Positions 8,347 to 17,200 of a stretch of 56,360 bases of DNA are shown one piece after another. The DNA comes from Solirubrobacterales bacterium (GTDB taxonomy: Bacteria > Actinomycetota > Thermoleophilia > Solirubrobacterales > Solirubrobacteraceae). The stretch is from positions 1 to 56,360 of the forward strand of contig JAOPZS010000027.1 of NCBI GenBank assembly GCA_025963965.1, written 5' to 3'. How positions within the stretch are numbered: position 1 is the stretch's first letter; each line of letters opens with the position of its first letter. A model generated the notes under the pieces. It did no database searches and was not told where the DNA came from. It worked only from the letters and a program-made list of their open reading frames with translations. A program made the position numbers and the translations under genes.

Positions 8347-9195
8347 ATGCGTGATGTAGGGACGCTTCTCGAGGCACTGCCTTACATCCGGGAGTTCCAC
8401 GGCAAGACGGTGGTGATCAAGTACGGGGGCGCGGCGATGGAGGATCCGGCGTTGCGCGAGGAGTTCGCGCGCGACGTGGTGCTGCTCAAGTACGTGGGGC
8501 TGAACCCGATCGTCGTGCACGGCGGCGGTCCGGAGATCACCGCCTACATGCAGCGGCTCGGCCTGCCCGTCGAGTTCGTCGCGGGCCTGCGCGTCTCCAG
8601 TGAGGAGACCGTCGAGGTGGCGAAGATGGTGCTCGTCGGCAAGGTCAACAAGGAGATCGTGCTGCGCCTGCAGCGCCATGGCCAGCCCGCCGTGGGCCTC
8701 TGCGGAGATGACGGCTCGCTGTTTCGCGTCGCTCGCCGCTCCGCGCCGGACGGAGCGGACATCGGCTTCGTCGGGCGCATCGAGCGCGTCAACGTCGGCG
8801 TGATCGAGCACGTCGCCAGCGACTACATCCCGGTGATCGCCTCCGTCGGCGCCGACCGCGAGGGGCACTCCTACAACGTCAACGCCGACGAGGCGGCCGG
8901 TGCCGTCGCTGGCGCCCTGGGCGCCTACAAGGTCGTGTTCCTGACCGACGTCCCGGGCTGGCTGGCCGACCCGGCCGACCAGAGCAGCCTGATCTCTCAC
9001 GCCGGCGCCGGTGAGGTGCGCGATTCACTCGGCTCGCTCGACGGCGGCATGCGCCCCAAGCTGGAGGCTTGCCTCGAGGCGATCGAGGCGGGCGTCAGCG
9101 CCGCGCACATCCTCGACGGCCGCACGCCTCACTCTTTGCTGCTCGAGCTGTTCACCGATGCGGGGATCGGCACGAAGATCGAGGAAGCATCGTGA
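8347..9195 (+). CDS. argB: Acetylglutamate kinase
   Basis: ArgB phosphorylates N-acetylglutamate, the second and usually arginine-inhibited step of the pathway. The 282-residue protein belongs to the amino acid kinase fold. It shows the ATP/phosphate loop VVIKYGGAAM, the substrate-binding IVVHGGGPEI, the GLCGDDGSLF region, NVNADEAAGAVAGAL and the FLTDVPGW nucleotide-binding segment. The N-terminal part (ALPYIREFHGKTVVIKYGG) may form the helix that mediates arginine-sensitive hexamers, but that is inference. AAAGGA ten bases upstream is the ribosome site. It lies 87 bases after argJ, beyond the palindrome. Confidence 0.97.
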   Translation: MRDVGTLLEALPYIREFHGKTVVIKYGGAAMEDPALREEFARDVVLLKYVGLNPIVVHGGGPEITAYMQRLGLPVEFVAGLRVSSEETVEVAKMVLVGKVNKEIVLRLQRHGQPAVGLCGDDGSLFRVARRSAPDGADIGFVGRIERVNVGVIEHVASDYIPVIASVGADREGHSYNVNADEAAGAVAGALGAYKVVFLTDVPGWLADPADQSSLISHAGAGEVRDSLGSLDGGMRPKLEACLEAIEAGVSAAHILDGRTPHSLLLELFTDAGIGTKIEEAS

Positions 9196-9241
9196 GCGCG
9201 TACGCGGGCTACGCGTCCACGACCGGCGCGGTCGGTCCGAG

Positions 9242-10402
9242 ATGAGCCTGGCCGAGCTGCAACGAATCGAGGCCGAGCGCGTGATCGGCTCCTACGCCCG
9301 CCAGCCCGTCGAGTTCGTCAGGGGCGAGGGCACGCTGCTGTGGGACGCCGAGGGCAATGAGTACCTCGACTTCCTGTGCGGCATCTCCGTGACCAGCCTC
9401 GGTCACTGCCACCCGGCGATCGTCGCCGCCGTGCGCGAGCAGGCGGGGCGTCTGATGCACACCAGCAATCTCTTCTACACGGAGCCCGCGATGCGTCTCG
9501 CCGAGCGGCTCTCCGCCGGCAGCCTCGGCGGGAAGGTGTTCTTCTGCAACTCCGGCACGGAGGCCAACGAGGCGGCGCTGAAGCTCGCGCGCAAGGCCCG
9601 CCGGGGCGGGGACATCGTGGTCGTGGAGGGGGCCTTCCACGGGCGTACCTACGGATCGCTGTCGGCGACGCCCCAGGAGGCCAAGCAGGCGCCGTTCGCG
9701 CCGCTCGTGCCCGGCTTCCGGGCCGTCGCGCCCGAGCCGGACGCGCTGCGTGCGGCGGTCGACGAGCGGACGGCGGCGGTGCTGCTCGAGCCGATCCAGG
9801 GAGAGTCCGGCGTGCACGTCCTGTCCGATGAGCTGCTGATGAGCGCCCGCGAGGCGTGCGACGAGCACGGGGCGTCGTTGATCTTCGACGAGATTCAGAC
9901 GGGCATGGGCCGCACGGGCACCCTGTGGGCCTACCAGCGCAGCGGAGTCGTGCCCGATGCGATGACCGTCGCCAAGGCGCTCGGCGGCGGCGTGCCGATC
10001 GGCGCGCTGATCACGGGCAAGCGCCTGGCGGACGTGTTCGCTCCGGGGGACCACGGCTCGACGTTCGCCGGAGGTCCGCTCGTGGCCGCGGCGGCGCTGA
10101 AGGCGCTCGAGCTGACCGACGACCCGGCGCTGCTCGCGCGCGTCGAGCAGTTGGGCGTAGAGCTGCGCGAGTCGCTGGCTGCGCTGCCACACGTGGTCGA
10201 GGTGCGCGGGCGCGGATTGATGCTCGCCTGCCGCCTGGATGTATCCGCGCCCGAGGTCGCCGCGCGGGCGCTGCGCGAGCAGCGCCTCGTGCTCAACGCG
10301 ACCGGCCCCGACACACTACGGCTGCTGCCGCCTTTGACCATCTCCGACGAGCAGGCGCGCGAGGGGATGGCGCGGTTGGAGGAGGCGCTTGCGGGCGGAT
10401 GA
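9242..10402 (+). CDS. argD: Acetylornithine aminotransferase
   Basis: ArgD is a PLP-dependent class III aminotransferase that converts N-acetylglutamate semialdehyde to N-acetylornithine. In many bacteria it also serves lysine synthesis. The reading frame is open for 77 codons upstream through argB, but homology begins at the ATG at 9242 (MSLAELQRIEAERVIGSY). The 386 residues contain FCNSGTEANEAALKLARK, the FDEIQTGMGRTG aspartate that contacts the PLP ring nitrogen, and the Schiff-base lysine near residue 245 in TVAKALGGG. It lies 46 bases after argB and overlaps the next gene by four bases. Confidence 0.95.
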   Translation: MSLAELQRIEAERVIGSYARQPVEFVRGEGTLLWDAEGNEYLDFLCGISVTSLGHCHPAIVAAVREQAGRLMHTSNLFYTEPAMRLAERLSAGSLGGKVFFCNSGTEANEAALKLARKARRGGDIVVVEGAFHGRTYGSLSATPQEAKQAPFAPLVPGFRAVAPEPDALRAAVDERTAAVLLEPIQGESGVHVLSDELLMSAREACDEHGASLIFDEIQTGMGRTGTLWAYQRSGVVPDAMTVAKALGGGVPIGALITGKRLADVFAPGDHGSTFAGGPLVAAAALKALELTDDPALLARVEQLGVELRESLAALPHVVEVRGRGLMLACRLDVSAPEVAARALREQRLVLNATGPDTLRLLPPLTISDEQAREGMARLEEALAGG

Positions 10403-10854
10403 TCAGGCGGCTGCCCGGAGGCTATGAGCTCGACGACGACCCGGCGCGGCTCGACATCGACGCGATCCACCATTTCATCAGCGAGCTTTCCTACTGGGGG
10501 CGCGGGCGCACCCGGGAGCGGGTCGTCGCGACGATCGAAGGCTCCCATCGCGTCGTCGGGCTGTACCGCGCCGCCGAGCAGGTCGGCTTCGCGCGCGGCG
10601 TCTCCGACGGCGTAACCGTCGCCTACCTGGCCGACGTGTACGTGCTCGAGGCCCACCGCGGCCGCGGCCTGGGCCTCGAGCTGGTCCGTGAGGCGCTGGA
10701 AGGCGACGGGGCGCCGGACGTCCACTGGCTGCTGCACACCGCAGATGCGGAGGGTCTCTACGAACGTTTCGGCTTCCGGCGCGGCCCGACGCGCTACCCG
10801 CTGATGGAACGCATGCGCCCGAACGCAGAGGCGCCACCGGCCTCCGCCGGATAG
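10399..10854 (+). CDS. GNAT-family N-acetyltransferase
   Basis: A 151-residue single-domain acetyltransferase begins at an ATG overlapping the argD stop (ATGA). The acetyl-CoA-binding motif A is YVLEAHRGRGLGLELVREAL, preceded by the beta strand VAYLADVY, and the end LYERFGFRRGPTRYPLME is typical. The N-terminal ISELSYWGRGRTRERV segment resembles the subgroup of small GNAT proteins often annotated as putative acetyltransferases. The substrate is unknown. Its place inside the arg cluster, where argF often lies, suggests co-expression rather than a proven role in arginine synthesis. Its stop codon TAG forms part of the argG -10 box. Confidence 0.85.
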   Translation: MIRRLPGGYELDDDPARLDIDAIHHFISELSYWGRGRTRERVVATIEGSHRVVGLYRAAEQVGFARGVSDGVTVAYLADVYVLEAHRGRGLGLELVREALEGDGAPDVHWLLHTADAEGLYERFGFRRGPTRYPLMERMRPNAEAPPASAG

Positions 10855-10857
10855 ATT
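10852..10857 (+). promoter_or_regulatory. argG -10 box overlapping a stop codon
   Basis: TAGATT lies seven bases before the GTG at 10865. Its first three bases are the stop codon of the acetyltransferase gene. The spacing puts the transcription start at or next to the GTG, so the argG mRNA from here would be leaderless. No good -35 was found. Confidence 0.55.
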
Positions 10858-10864
10858 GGCCGCC

Positions 10865-12145
10865 GTGAGCAGCCCCGAGCAGATCCACCAGCCCCGCACC
10901 GCCTCCTACGAGGCCGACCCGGCGCAGGTCCACCGCGTGCTGCTGCTGTACTCCGGCGGCCTCGACACGAGCGTGATGCTGAAGTGGATCCAGGACTCCT
11001 ACGGCGCCGAGGTCGTGTGCCTGACGGTCAACCTCGGCCAGCCCGGCGAGGACTACGAGGTGATCGAGGGCAAGGCGCGGATGCTCGGCGCTGCCGAGAC
11101 GCACGTGATCGACGCCCGCGAGGAGTTCGCCCGCGAGTACCTGGTCCCGGCGATCAAGGCGAACGCCGTCTACGGCGACGGCTACCCGCTGTTCACCTCG
11201 CTCGGCCGCCCGCTGATCGCCAAGCTCGCCGTCGAGCGTGCCCGCGAGAGCGGCTGCGACACGATCGCCCACGGCTGCACCGGCAAGGGCAACGACCAGG
11301 TGCGGATCGAGGCGACGATCGCGACGCTCGCGCCGGAGCTGAAGGTGATCGCGCCGGTGCGCTCCTGGCAGATGGGCCGCGAGGAGGAGATCGCCTACGC
11401 CCGCGAGCACGGCATCCCCGTCAAGGGCGGGACCGAGGCCGCCCCGTACTCGATAGACGACAACCTCTGGGGGCGCTCCTCGGAGGGACGCTGGATCGAG
11501 GATCTCGCTCACGCCCCCGACGACGACGTCTTCCAGCTCGTCACGCGTCCCGAGGAGGCTCCCGACGAGGCCGAGACGATCGAGCTGGGCTTCGAGCGCG
11601 GCGTGCCGGCTTCGCTGAACGGCCGGCGCCTCGGGCTCGTCGAGCTGATCGAAGCCACCGCAGAGATCGCCGCACGCCACGGTGTCGGCATCCTCGACCA
11701 CATCGAGGACCGGATCGTCGGCCTGAAGGTCCGCGACATCTACGAGGCGCCCGCCGCGACCGTGATCCTGGCCGCGCACAAGGAGCTCGAGCGGCTCGTC
11801 TGCACGATCCACCAGAACCAGTTCAAGGGCGAGCTCGACCGCCAGTGGGCGTATCTGGTCTACGCCGGACTGTGGTGGGAGCCGCTGCGCGAGGATCTCG
11901 ACGCCTACATGGATCACGTCAACGCCCACGTCACCGGCACGATCGGGCTGAAGCTGTACAAGGGCCACGTCCGCGTCCTCACGCGCTCCTCGCCGAACGC
12001 CGTCTACGACGCAGCGCTGGCCTCCTTCTCGGAGTCGGGCGGCTTGTTCTCGCAGAGCGCCTCGCCGGGCTTCATCGAGCTGTTCTCGCTGCAGTCGCGG
12101 ATGGCGTGGCGGCTGCACCATGAACCCCGGCCGGAGGTAGAGTGA
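10865..12145 (+). CDS. argG: Argininosuccinate synthase
   Basis: ArgG joins citrulline and aspartate with ATP to give argininosuccinate. The protein of about 426 residues has the PP-loop ATP site LLLYSGGLDTSVMLKW, the citrulline/aspartate-binding TGKGNDQVR segment and the region GTEAAPYSIDDNLWGRSSEG that lines the active site. The GTG at 10865 is favoured over a TTG at 10856 because the TAGATT -10 box sits seven bases upstream of the GTG, the same geometry as many genes here. The partner argH and the ornithine carbamoyltransferase gene argF are not in the window. Confidence 0.95.
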   Translation: MSSPEQIHQPRTASYEADPAQVHRVLLLYSGGLDTSVMLKWIQDSYGAEVVCLTVNLGQPGEDYEVIEGKARMLGAAETHVIDAREEFAREYLVPAIKANAVYGDGYPLFTSLGRPLIAKLAVERARESGCDTIAHGCTGKGNDQVRIEATIATLAPELKVIAPVRSWQMGREEEIAYAREHGIPVKGGTEAAPYSIDDNLWGRSSEGRWIEDLAHAPDDDVFQLVTRPEEAPDEAETIELGFERGVPASLNGRRLGLVELIEATAEIAARHGVGILDHIEDRIVGLKVRDIYEAPAATVILAAHKELERLVCTIHQNQFKGELDRQWAYLVYAGLWWEPLREDLDAYMDHVNAHVTGTIGLKLYKGHVRVLTRSSPNAVYDAALASFSESGGLFSQSASPGFIELFSLQSRMAWRLHHEPRPEVE

Positions 12146-12149
12146 GCGC

Positions 12150-12311
12150 ATGAGCGCCACCGGCTACAGGCTCCTCGGCATCGCCGTCTGGAACGGCGGC
12201 AAGTGGTACCTGCGCCGGCGCGTGGCCGTACGCCGCCTCGCGCTGAAGGGAGCCCTGGGCGCCGGCGCCCTGGCCGGCGCGGCGGTGCTCGTCAGGCGCC
12301 TGGCCGGCTAG
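12150..12311 (+). CDS. Small basic membrane protein, 53 residues
   Basis: An ATG five bases after the argG stop opens a 53-codon frame with GGAGG about 12 bases upstream. The N-terminal half has WNGGKWYLRRRVAVRRLALK, rich in Arg and aromatic residues. The C-terminal half is one hydrophobic Ala/Gly stretch (ALGAGALAGAAVLV) that could span the membrane, ending RRLAG. The charge pattern would place the basic N-terminal part inside by the positive-inside rule. No family is recognised. It ends 12 bases from the stop of a convergent gene. Codon use fits its neighbours, so it is probably real. Confidence 0.6.
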   Translation: MSATGYRLLGIAVWNGGKWYLRRRVAVRRLALKGALGAGALAGAAVLVRRLAG

Positions 12312-12323
12312 AGGTCCCGCCCG

Positions 12324-12947
12324 CTACAGAGGGCTGAGCATCACAGCCTGCTCGGTGCGGATCGTCTGGCGCTCCTCGGCGCCGAGCCCGGCCGCGAACT
12401 CGTCGAGCTTGCGCCTCGGGCCGGTCACCGTGAACGCGACCTGCGAGCTCAGCAGGTGGGGGTGCTCCACGATCTCGCAACGCAGCCCGAGCTGATCGGC
12501 CCAGCCGCGCATCGACTGCTCGAATTCCTCGCGGATCATCCTGCCGACGGTCGCCACGATCGTGCGTGTCTGCTGCGTGCTCGGGCCCGCTACGGCGGCT
12601 GCGCCGGAGCCCGCCGTGGGCGCGTCGGGATCGACCCACTCGTCGAGGTCACCGGAGAAATGGCTCAGCGCGAGCGTCGCACGCAGCGCGTCTCGCGCCA
12701 GCACGGCCTCGATCGTCACGCGAGCCCGCTCGATCGCGCGGCGGCCCGACGCATAGGCGAACAGGCGGCTGCCGTCGTGGGTGATCACGACATCCTCGGC
12801 GACGGCCGCGCGCACATCGCCCAGGACCGACGGGTCGCGGAGGCGCTCGACGAACGAATGCAGGGCGCGGTGCCCCTGCTGGTCGAGCAGCTCGCCCGTC
12901 AGGCGCCAGTCTCGATCGTCATCCTCGGGGGCGGAACGAGCCTCCAT
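12324..12947 (-). CDS. Conserved hypothetical protein
   Basis: A 207-residue soluble protein with no family I recognise. The chosen ATG at 12947 gives MEARSAPEDDDRDW and has TATCGT (12961-12956) eight bases upstream, the leaderless geometry common here. Residues about 25-110 are a mixed alpha/beta segment (VAEDVVITHDGSRLFAYASG). A Gly/Ala-rich linker follows, then a C-terminal part with helix EEFEQSMRGWADQLG and strand SSQVAFTVTGPRRKLDEFA. No signal peptide, membrane segment or catalytic motif is visible. It is divergent from the coiled-coil gene at 13025, with about 77 bases between starts. Confidence 0.75.
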   Translation of the reverse strand: MEARSAPEDDDRDWRLTGELLDQQGHRALHSFVERLRDPSVLGDVRAAVAEDVVITHDGSRLFAYASGRRAIERARVTIEAVLARDALRATLALSHFSGDLDEWVDPDAPTAGSGAAAVAGPSTQQTRTIVATVGRMIREEFEQSMRGWADQLGLRCEIVEHPHLLSSQVAFTVTGPRRKLDEFAAGLGAEERQTIRTEQAVMLSPL

Positions 12948-13024
12948 CGACCGCCACGATAGAGAACGGCGGGCCCCTGCGCGACGGTCTTGGACGTCCG
13001 GGCGGCGGTCTAGTTTGCACGCCG

Positions 13025-14263
13025 ATGGTCGAGGAGAGCGAGACACCTGGACAGGGCGGCAGGATGGGGGAGTCCGACTTCCTGGCCGAGCGTCGCGCGC
13101 GTCGCGCCACCGAGACCGGTGAGGCGGCGCTGCTGCGTCGCGCCGAGGCCGCCGAAGCGACCGTAAAGACGCTCGAAAGCCACGTCGCGAGCCTGCAGGC
13201 GCGCCTGCAGGAGGTCGAGGCCGAGCGCCGCCGCGCGGCGGCGCTGCTCGACGCGGAGCGCACGCACGGCGCCGAGCGCGAGAGCGAGCTGCGCCGCGTC
13301 AAGCAGCGCGAGTACGCCGAGCAGCAGCTCCGCGTCGAGGCCGAGGACCGCCTGTCGGGTCTCGAGCGCACCCAGCGGGCCGCCCCCTCCGCAGGCAGCG
13401 GCGAGCTGTCGCGCCGGATCGACGCGCTGCAGCGCCAGCTCTCAGAGGCCGAGCAGGCGGCCGGCGCCGAGCGCGCCTCCCTGCGCCGCGCCGAAGACGA
13501 GCTTCAGGCGCGCGTCGCCGAGCTCGAGCGCCGCGCCGCCGAGATCCAGCGCGGGCTGCTCGCCGAGCGCAGCGCACGCGAGCGCTCCGAACGCGAGCTG
13601 GCGACGATCCGCGAGGGGCACCGCCGCATGGAGGGACTGCTCTCGGAGATCCGCGCTCTGATCTCCCGGCTCGGCGCGATGTTCAGCAGCGCCCGCGCTC
13701 GTCCGGAGCCGCCGCCCGAGCCGCAGATGCCAAAGGCGTTCACGGTGGCCGAGACGAGCGCCGCCGCGGCGAGCGCCGCTCAGCAGCGCGGACTGGAGAT
13801 GGCCGATGCGCTGGCCGCGGCGGTCGAGCGGCTGCGGGCCCGAGCGCAGACGGCTCCGCCGCTGCCCGAGGACCCCGGAGAGCTGGAGGCGCTGCGGCCC
13901 GTCACGGCGGCGCCCCCACCCGATCCGGTGGCGCCGATCCCTCCGCCGGCAGAGGCGCCCGCGACGCCGCCCCAGGCCCCCGTCACGTCCCCCCAGCCGC
14001 CTGCGACGCCGCTCCGCCAGCCCACGTCCCCGCCGCTGCCGCCTGCGGCCGGCTTGCCGGCTGAGCCTGCCGTGGCGGAGGTGGGCACCGGGCGTGCTCC
14101 GCAGCCGCCCACGGCCCCCGCCGCCGCGCCGGACAGCTCCGCGCCGGCCGTAGAGGCGCCCGCCGGCCCAGCCGCGCCCGCTCCGTCGAAGCCGGCCAAC
14201 AAGCACAGCCAGTCGCTGATCGGGCGCATCCGTAATAGACGCAAACAGCGGCGCGGACGCTGA
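13025..14263 (+). CDS. Coiled-coil protein with Pro-rich linker and basic tail
   Basis: This 412-residue protein has no recognised family. Residues about 15-215 are almost wholly charged heptad-like helix rich in Glu, Arg and Ala, a long coiled coil. A short helix follows (SAAQQRGLEMADALAAAVERL), then about 110 residues dominated by Pro and Ala. The end is strongly basic (RIRNRRKQRRGR). TAGTTT at 13011-13016 lies eight bases before the ATG, so the mRNA may be leaderless. dnaE begins 36 bases downstream in the same direction but has its own -10 box. The shape suggests a scaffold or nucleic-acid-associated protein; that is only inference. Confidence 0.75.
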   Translation: MVEESETPGQGGRMGESDFLAERRARRATETGEAALLRRAEAAEATVKTLESHVASLQARLQEVEAERRRAAALLDAERTHGAERESELRRVKQREYAEQQLRVEAEDRLSGLERTQRAAPSAGSGELSRRIDALQRQLSEAEQAAGAERASLRRAEDELQARVAELERRAAEIQRGLLAERSARERSERELATIREGHRRMEGLLSEIRALISRLGAMFSSARARPEPPPEPQMPKAFTVAETSAAAASAAQQRGLEMADALAAAVERLRARAQTAPPLPEDPGELEALRPVTAAPPPDPVAPIPPPAEAPATPPQAPVTSPQPPATPLRQPTSPPLPPAAGLPAEPAVAEVGTGRAPQPPTAPAAAPDSSAPAVEAPAGPAAPAPSKPANKHSQSLIGRIRNRRKQRRGR

Positions 14264-14299
14264 GCCTCCGCCGCCCGGGCTCCTAGCATTGCGGTACCG

Positions 14300-17200
14300 G
14301 TGAGCAACCACTCCTGCGCCCATCTCCATGTGCACTCCGAGTACTCGCTGCTCGACGGGGCGTGCAAGATCGACGCCCTCGCCGAGCGCGCCGCGAAGTT
14401 CGGCCAGCCGGCGCTCGGGCTGACCGATCACGGCGTCATGAACGGCGCCGTCGAGCTCTACAAGGCCGCCAAGAAGCACGGTGTCAAGCCGATCGTGGGC
14501 TGTGAGATCTACCTCGTCGACGACCACACGGCGACCGGGCGGACCGAGCGCAACCACCTAACACTGCTCGCCGCCGACGACGAGGGCTACCGCAACCTCG
14601 TCAAGCTCTCCTCGGCCGGTTTTCTGGAGGGCCTGCAGCGCGGCAAGCCTACGGTCGACCTCGAGCAGGTCCAGCGCCACGCCGGTGGCGTGATCGCCCT
14701 CACCGGCTGCCTGGCCTCGCGCTTCTGCCAGCGGCTGCTGGAGGACCGCTACGACGATGCGCGCGGGCACGCCGACGATCTACTGCGGATCTTCGGGCGG
14801 GAGAACGTGTACTTCGAGGTGCAGAAGAACGGCCTCGTGCCACAGGACAAGTGCAACGAGGGGATCGTCCGGATCGCCCGCGAGGTCGGCGGCCCGCTGG
14901 TCGGCACGGGCGACGTGCACTACCTGCGCCGCGAGGACTACGTCCACCACTCGGCGCTGCTGTGCGTGCAGACGAAGAGCACGCTCGCCGAACCGAAGAT
15001 GAAGTTCGAGACGAACGAGTTCTACCTGCGCGACAGCGACGAGATGACGGCCGCCTTCGCCGAGTGGCCCGAGGCGATCGCCTCGACGCTCGAGATCGCC
15101 GAGCGCTGCTCGGTGGAGCTCGAGCTGGGGAAGCAGCTGATCCCGAGCTACCCGACGCCGGACGGAGCGGACGAGCACAGCTACCTGCGCGAGCAGGTGG
15201 AGCTGGGCCTGCGCCTGCGCTACGGCGACCCGCTGCCGGCGGTCGCCCGCGAGCGGGCCGAGATGGAGCTGTCGGTGATCGACAAGATGGGCTTCAACGC
15301 CTACTTCCTGATCGTCTGGGATTTCGTGCGCTACGCCAAGGAGAACGGCATCGCGGTCGGGCCGGGCAGAGGCTCGGCGGCCGGCTCGATCGTCGCCTAC
15401 TGCCTGGCGATCACCGACGTCGACCCGCTCGAGTACGACCTGCTGTTCGAGCGCTTCCTGAACCCCGAGCGCGTGTCGATGCCGGACATCGACATCGACT
15501 TCTCCGTGCGCGGGCGCGAGCGCGTGATGCGATACGTGACCGAGAAGTACGGGCGCGAGTCGGTCGCGCAGATCGTCACCTTCGGCAAGATGTTCCCGCG
15601 CGCGGCGACCCGCGACGCGGCCCGCGTGCTCGGTTTCGACTACGGCAGCGGAGACCGCCTCGCGAAGCTGATCCCCGACCCGATCATGGGCCGGGCGCCG
15701 TCCTTCGACGAGTGCCTCAAACAGGGGCAGCCGCTGCGCAAGGCCTACGACGAGGAGCCCCAGGCGAGACAGATCGTGGATGTCGCGAAGGGCCTCGAGG
15801 GGATCGTCCGCAACTCCTCGATCCACGCCGCGGCGGTCGTGATCGCCGACCGGCCGCTGACCGACATCGTGCCGCTGCAGCTGGCCGACGCCGGCACCGA
15901 CGAGAGCGGCGAAAAGGTCTACCGGACGGTGACCCAGTTCTCGATGAAGCCGATCGAGGAGATCGGCCTGCTCAAGATGGACTTCCTCGGACTGCGCAAC
16001 CTCGACGTGATCGAGGACGCGCTCGACATCATCGAGCGCTCGTCGGGGGCCAGGCCGGACATGACGACGCTGCCGCTCGATGACGGGAAGACCTACGAGA
16101 TGCTCGCCGCGGGCGACTCGACCGGGGTTTTCCAGTTCGAGTCCGAGGGGATGCGCGAGGCGCTCAAGAAGGTGCGCCCGGATGAATTCAACGACCTGGT
16201 CGCGCTGAACGCGCTGTACCGCCCGGGCGCGATGGACCAGATCCCCGTGTACGCGAAGGGCAAGCACAACCCCGATGCGATCTCCTACCCGGACGAGCGG
16301 CTGCGGCCGATCCTCGAGTCCTCCAAGGGAGTGATCCTCTACCAGGAGCAGGCGATGCAGATCTCCAAGGAGCTCGGCGGCTTCTCGGGGGCCAAGGCCG
16401 ATGACCTGCGCAAGGCGATCGGCAAGAAGAACCGCGAGGCGATGGGCGCGCTGAAGCCGGAGTTCGTGGAGGGCTGCCGCGCCTCGGGAACGCGCCCCGA
16501 GGTGATCGAGTTCCTCTGGCAGACCAACGAAAAGTCGGCCGACTACTCGTTCAACAAGAGCCACGCTGCCTGCTACGGGCTGATCGCCTACCGCACGGCG
16601 TGGCTGAAGGCGAACCACCCGGCCGAGTACATGGCCGCGCTGATCTCCTCGGTGATGTCGACCAAGGACAAGGTTCCGTTCTTCGTCGCGCGCTGCGAGG
16701 AGATGGGGATCGACATCCTGCCGCCGGACGTGAATCTCTCCGATCACGAGTTCACCGTGGGCCCGGCGACCGTCGAGGGCGGCATCGGGACGATCCGCTT
16801 CGGGCTCGACGCAGTCAAGGGCGTCGGCTACCAGGCCGTCGAGGCGATCAAGCGGGCGAGGGAGGAGCGCGAGTTCTCATCGCTGTGGGACTTCTGCGAA
16901 CGCGTCGACTGCCGCACCGTCAACAAGAAGGCGATCGAGGCGCTTATCAAGTGCGGCGCGTTCGGCTCGACCGGCGCGACCCGCAGCGGCATGATGAACG
17001 TCCTCGAAACGGCGCAGTCGCGGGGCCAGCAGGTCCAGCAGGACGCGCAGATCGGCCAGGGGTCGATCTTCGACCTTCAGGAGGACGGCGCCGGCTCGTC
17101 GGGCTCGAGCGCTCCGGCTCAGCAGATCCAGCACCCGCCGATCCTCGGCGGGGAGTACGACCAGCCGGACCTGCTCAAGTACGAGAAGGAGGCGATCGGG

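Noticed and set aside
9011-9241. A longer argD starting inside argB.
   Set aside because: The added 77 residues are an out-of-frame copy of argB and show no aminotransferase features.
10856-10864. TTG at 10856 as the argG start.
   Set aside because: It falls inside the proposed -10 box; the GTG at 10865 has the leaderless spacing seen elsewhere.
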